A stretch of 64,000 nt of DNA from Sclerodactyla briareus. Its lineage: Eukaryota; Echinodermata; Holothuroidea; Dendrochirotida; Sclerodactylidae. Shown here piece by piece: positions 61,931 to 64,000 of this stretch (position 1 is the first letter of the stretch; every line of letters begins with the position of its first letter). The notes beneath the pieces were generated by a model, which saw only the letters and a program-made list of their open reading frames with translations, was not told the DNA's origin and did no database searches. The stretch is from the NCBI GenBank assembly GCA_026419785.1, contig JAODTK010005789.1:124001-188000 (forward strand). Reading direction: 5' to 3'. Made by a program: the position numbers and the translations under genes.

Positions 61931-62653
61931 GCGGAGACCACGGTGCAGCCAGAACCATGATACTACTCTGGGACACTGAACAGTGTCCCGCGGGATATAA
62001 TTCAGCGACTCAGTATACACTGAGCAGTGTCATCACTAGCTGACTAGGACAGCACGCTATTCACACATTATTCCTGTTCTTCGTGAGTTTCACTAGTTAC
62101 CTGTCGACCGCCCCGCATTCACTTCAAAGTATTAGTTATGGCATGCATGCATCCACGGACAAGCACCAATATACCTCGATGAATTGTATCTATATATTCA
62201 CCAGCCCCAGCAGAGTTCTACGATATAGCTCTATGTCGCTGAGTTCGAACAACTCGATACGGCGAGAAATTTTCCAGCGCCATGGCCAGAAAACTCTGGA
62301 CGCAGATACCATTTATATTCGTAATGACTAAGTCAGTAACTACTTTAAGAAAACTTCCTAAATCTATCTAATCTTGCAATGTTTCTAACTTTCTGGTGTT
62401 AGTGCTTTACCGACTTTTAGATCTTTACATATGTTAGATACTGATAAATTCGACATACATTTCGTAACTTTTTTTTATTTGCCGTGCTGCGATTTATAGC
62501 CAGTATACTCTTCTGTGTGTAGCTTTATCGTTCGTGATTGTTAGTGTTTACTGCGCAGGAGTTGGTTGTTTATATTGTTTAGGTTTTACTTTGGTTCACT
62601 GTGAAAACACCTAGAAAAGAATCGGTATTCGAAGGAGGCGCTATTCAACAAGA

Positions 62654-62698
<45 letters not shown>

Positions 62699-63359
62699 CA
62701 ATAATAATAATTAATGTGCTACCCAATAGTCGTGTAAATCGAAAATATACAACACAATATCGTGAATTATTTAAACATCTATGTAAAATTGTCATATGAT
62801 TGTACCCAAAATACCTCCACCCACAACGTCAGCTTTTACTTGTGAAACAGGAATTGAATTCCTCCGAGGTTCGCTCCTGAACTTTCCAAATAAACCATGT
62901 CATTAGTTGGATTTCTGACTGTTTATTGTTCAGGGTGGACAAGATGAGATACAGAGGTCAGATGGACGTTGCTCACGCATTGTGATCTCAACAGGTCTTC
63001 ATTTACGGCGCAATCGTGTGAATGAATGACCCCTCTTATGGTGGTGTAGGCCCTACCCATCAGTGTTAGTATATATCAATTATAAACAATGGCACAGATT
63101 TGACAGTTTGTCAGGTATGAGTGTGCAGATGGCAGTATGGCAGCCAACTGGCCTTTGTTCGGTCAGCTGCTAATAGACATAGGCTATGTGGGCTGTTGGG
63201 GGAAAGCTGTATAATTCCCAGGTGCGAGCCCGTGGTAAAGAGGCGATTGTCCCCACTATTGTAACAGGAAAAATTTACAAATTACAGGTACATGAAATTC
63301 CTGTTTCAGGGGTGAGTACACGCAGCTTACAACATGCCTAGTGTCGTTCCGGATCTGGT
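61931..63359. other. Non-coding stretch with an ATA microsatellite
   Basis: Contains an AAT/ATA repeat of about 57 bp (62655-62711). No recognised gene. Confidence 0.5.
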
Positions 63360-63620
63360 GGGGGGGGGGGGGGTAGTACCCAAATTTTCCTGGTACGATC
63401 GCGCCAACCTATGGTGGCGCTTGGCTTAGATAGTGTACATAGATTAAATTTCCCATGGACATCATCCCCCCCCACACCGCCGCCTGCAAAATTGGGGGGG
63501 GGGGGTGTCGGGTACCCAAATTTTCCTGGTACGATCGCGCCAACCTATGGTGGCGCTGTGCTTAGATAGTGTACATAGATAAATTTCCATGAACATCATC
63601 ACACCCCCCCCCCAAACCGC
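63360..63620. repeat. Two ~130-bp direct repeats, each flanked by a G tract and a C tract
   Basis: Copy 1 starts with G14 (63360-63373) and ends at CATCATCCCCCCCC with ACCGCCGC. Copy 2 starts with G12 (63494-63505) and ends CATCATCACACC, C10 (63604-63613) and AAACCGCCGC. The body (TTTTCCTGGTACGATCGCGC, CCAACCTATGGTGGCGCT and TAGATAGTGTACATAGAT) is nearly identical. Each unit could fold with its G tract paired to its C tract. Confidence 0.9.
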
Positions 63621-64000
63621 CGCATGGACAAAAATTCTGCGGACGCTCATATTTGTGGAGGTCAATGGAAGCATAAGATGTACAACAGTAATGTAGAACC
63701 CATGAGACCATGTGTTAATATAATCAGATGTGACATTGAACAGTAGAAACAACTACCTCCCTCAATCGGTCACTCGCAAGCCTAATTTGAGCATGACATA
63801 TTCTCATGAAGAACATGCTGAGAAATGGATTCTCAGACCTCTATAAAGGGAATTTATGCATATAATTAGGAGTCATTCAAAGCATTCCAAACCATTGGCC
63901 CATAACAGTAATAGCGGCATGCAGAACTCGAATATCTCACTATCTATTGTTATGTTAGGGACCAGGGTATTGGAAAGTGGTGGCAGCGGCGATGTTGTGT
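63621..64000. other. Right end of window
   Basis: No recognised feature. Confidence 0.4.

Noticed and set aside
1..64000. tRNA, rRNA, CRISPR array, bacterial operon or phage structure
   Set aside because: Looked for on both strands; no T-loop/anticodon arrangement, no rRNA words, no regularly spaced repeats and no prokaryotic gene organisation were seen.

Overview
The window looks like nuclear DNA from an animal, most likely a marine invertebrate. It has intron-rich organisation with small symmetric exons, EGF-like domains of the Notch/fibropellin kind, an SLC7 amino-acid transporter exon, non-LTR retrotransposons of CR1/jockey-like and RTE-like type, TIR transposons, microsatellites and long poly-G/poly-C tracts. 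There is nothing prokaryotic about it. Family-level taxonomy cannot be settled from the sequence alone; a deuterostome such as an echinoderm, hemichordate or cephalochordate is only an inference.

From about 1.9 to 24.4 kb the plus strand carries fifteen copies or remnants of one EGF-like exon. Two are open from splice site to splice site (1919-2032 and 4077-4190; both 114 nt, phase 1-1). Several differ from an open frame by one or a few bases, and others are half exons or heavily decayed. The introns between them are homologous too, so the locus grew by tandem duplication of an A-exon/B-exon block (units near 1919-4460, 5785-7840 and 8027-10260), followed by a C-type pair (12664 and 13795) and scattered relics. 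A 789-bp TIR element (2984-3772) sits in the intron of the first unit only. A different sequence of about 1.55-1.6 kb is repeated nearly three times at 20401-23965.

Around 25.1-25.4 kb the minus strand encodes the start of a class A GPCR-like protein (N-terminus, TM1 with a GN motif, first intracellular loop), broken by a one-base slip in a T run. From 26 to 64 kb recognisable genes are nearly absent. This part holds a TIR transposon (29609-30715), a minus-strand LINE with endonuclease and reverse transcriptase that stops at a 37-bp inverted repeat (35091-37440), an RTE-like LINE fragment (44245-45305), one orphan SLC7 (b0,+AT-like) exon at 54643-54810, a tandem duplication at 57.7-59.8 kb, and a pair of ~130-bp repeats bracketed by G and C tracts at the right end.

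Single-base insertions and deletions occur in nearly every recognisable coding segment and equally in non-coding repeat pairs. Either the assembly is unpolished long-read sequence, or most copies are decaying. This affects every pseudogene call here, and raw-read support would be needed to decide.
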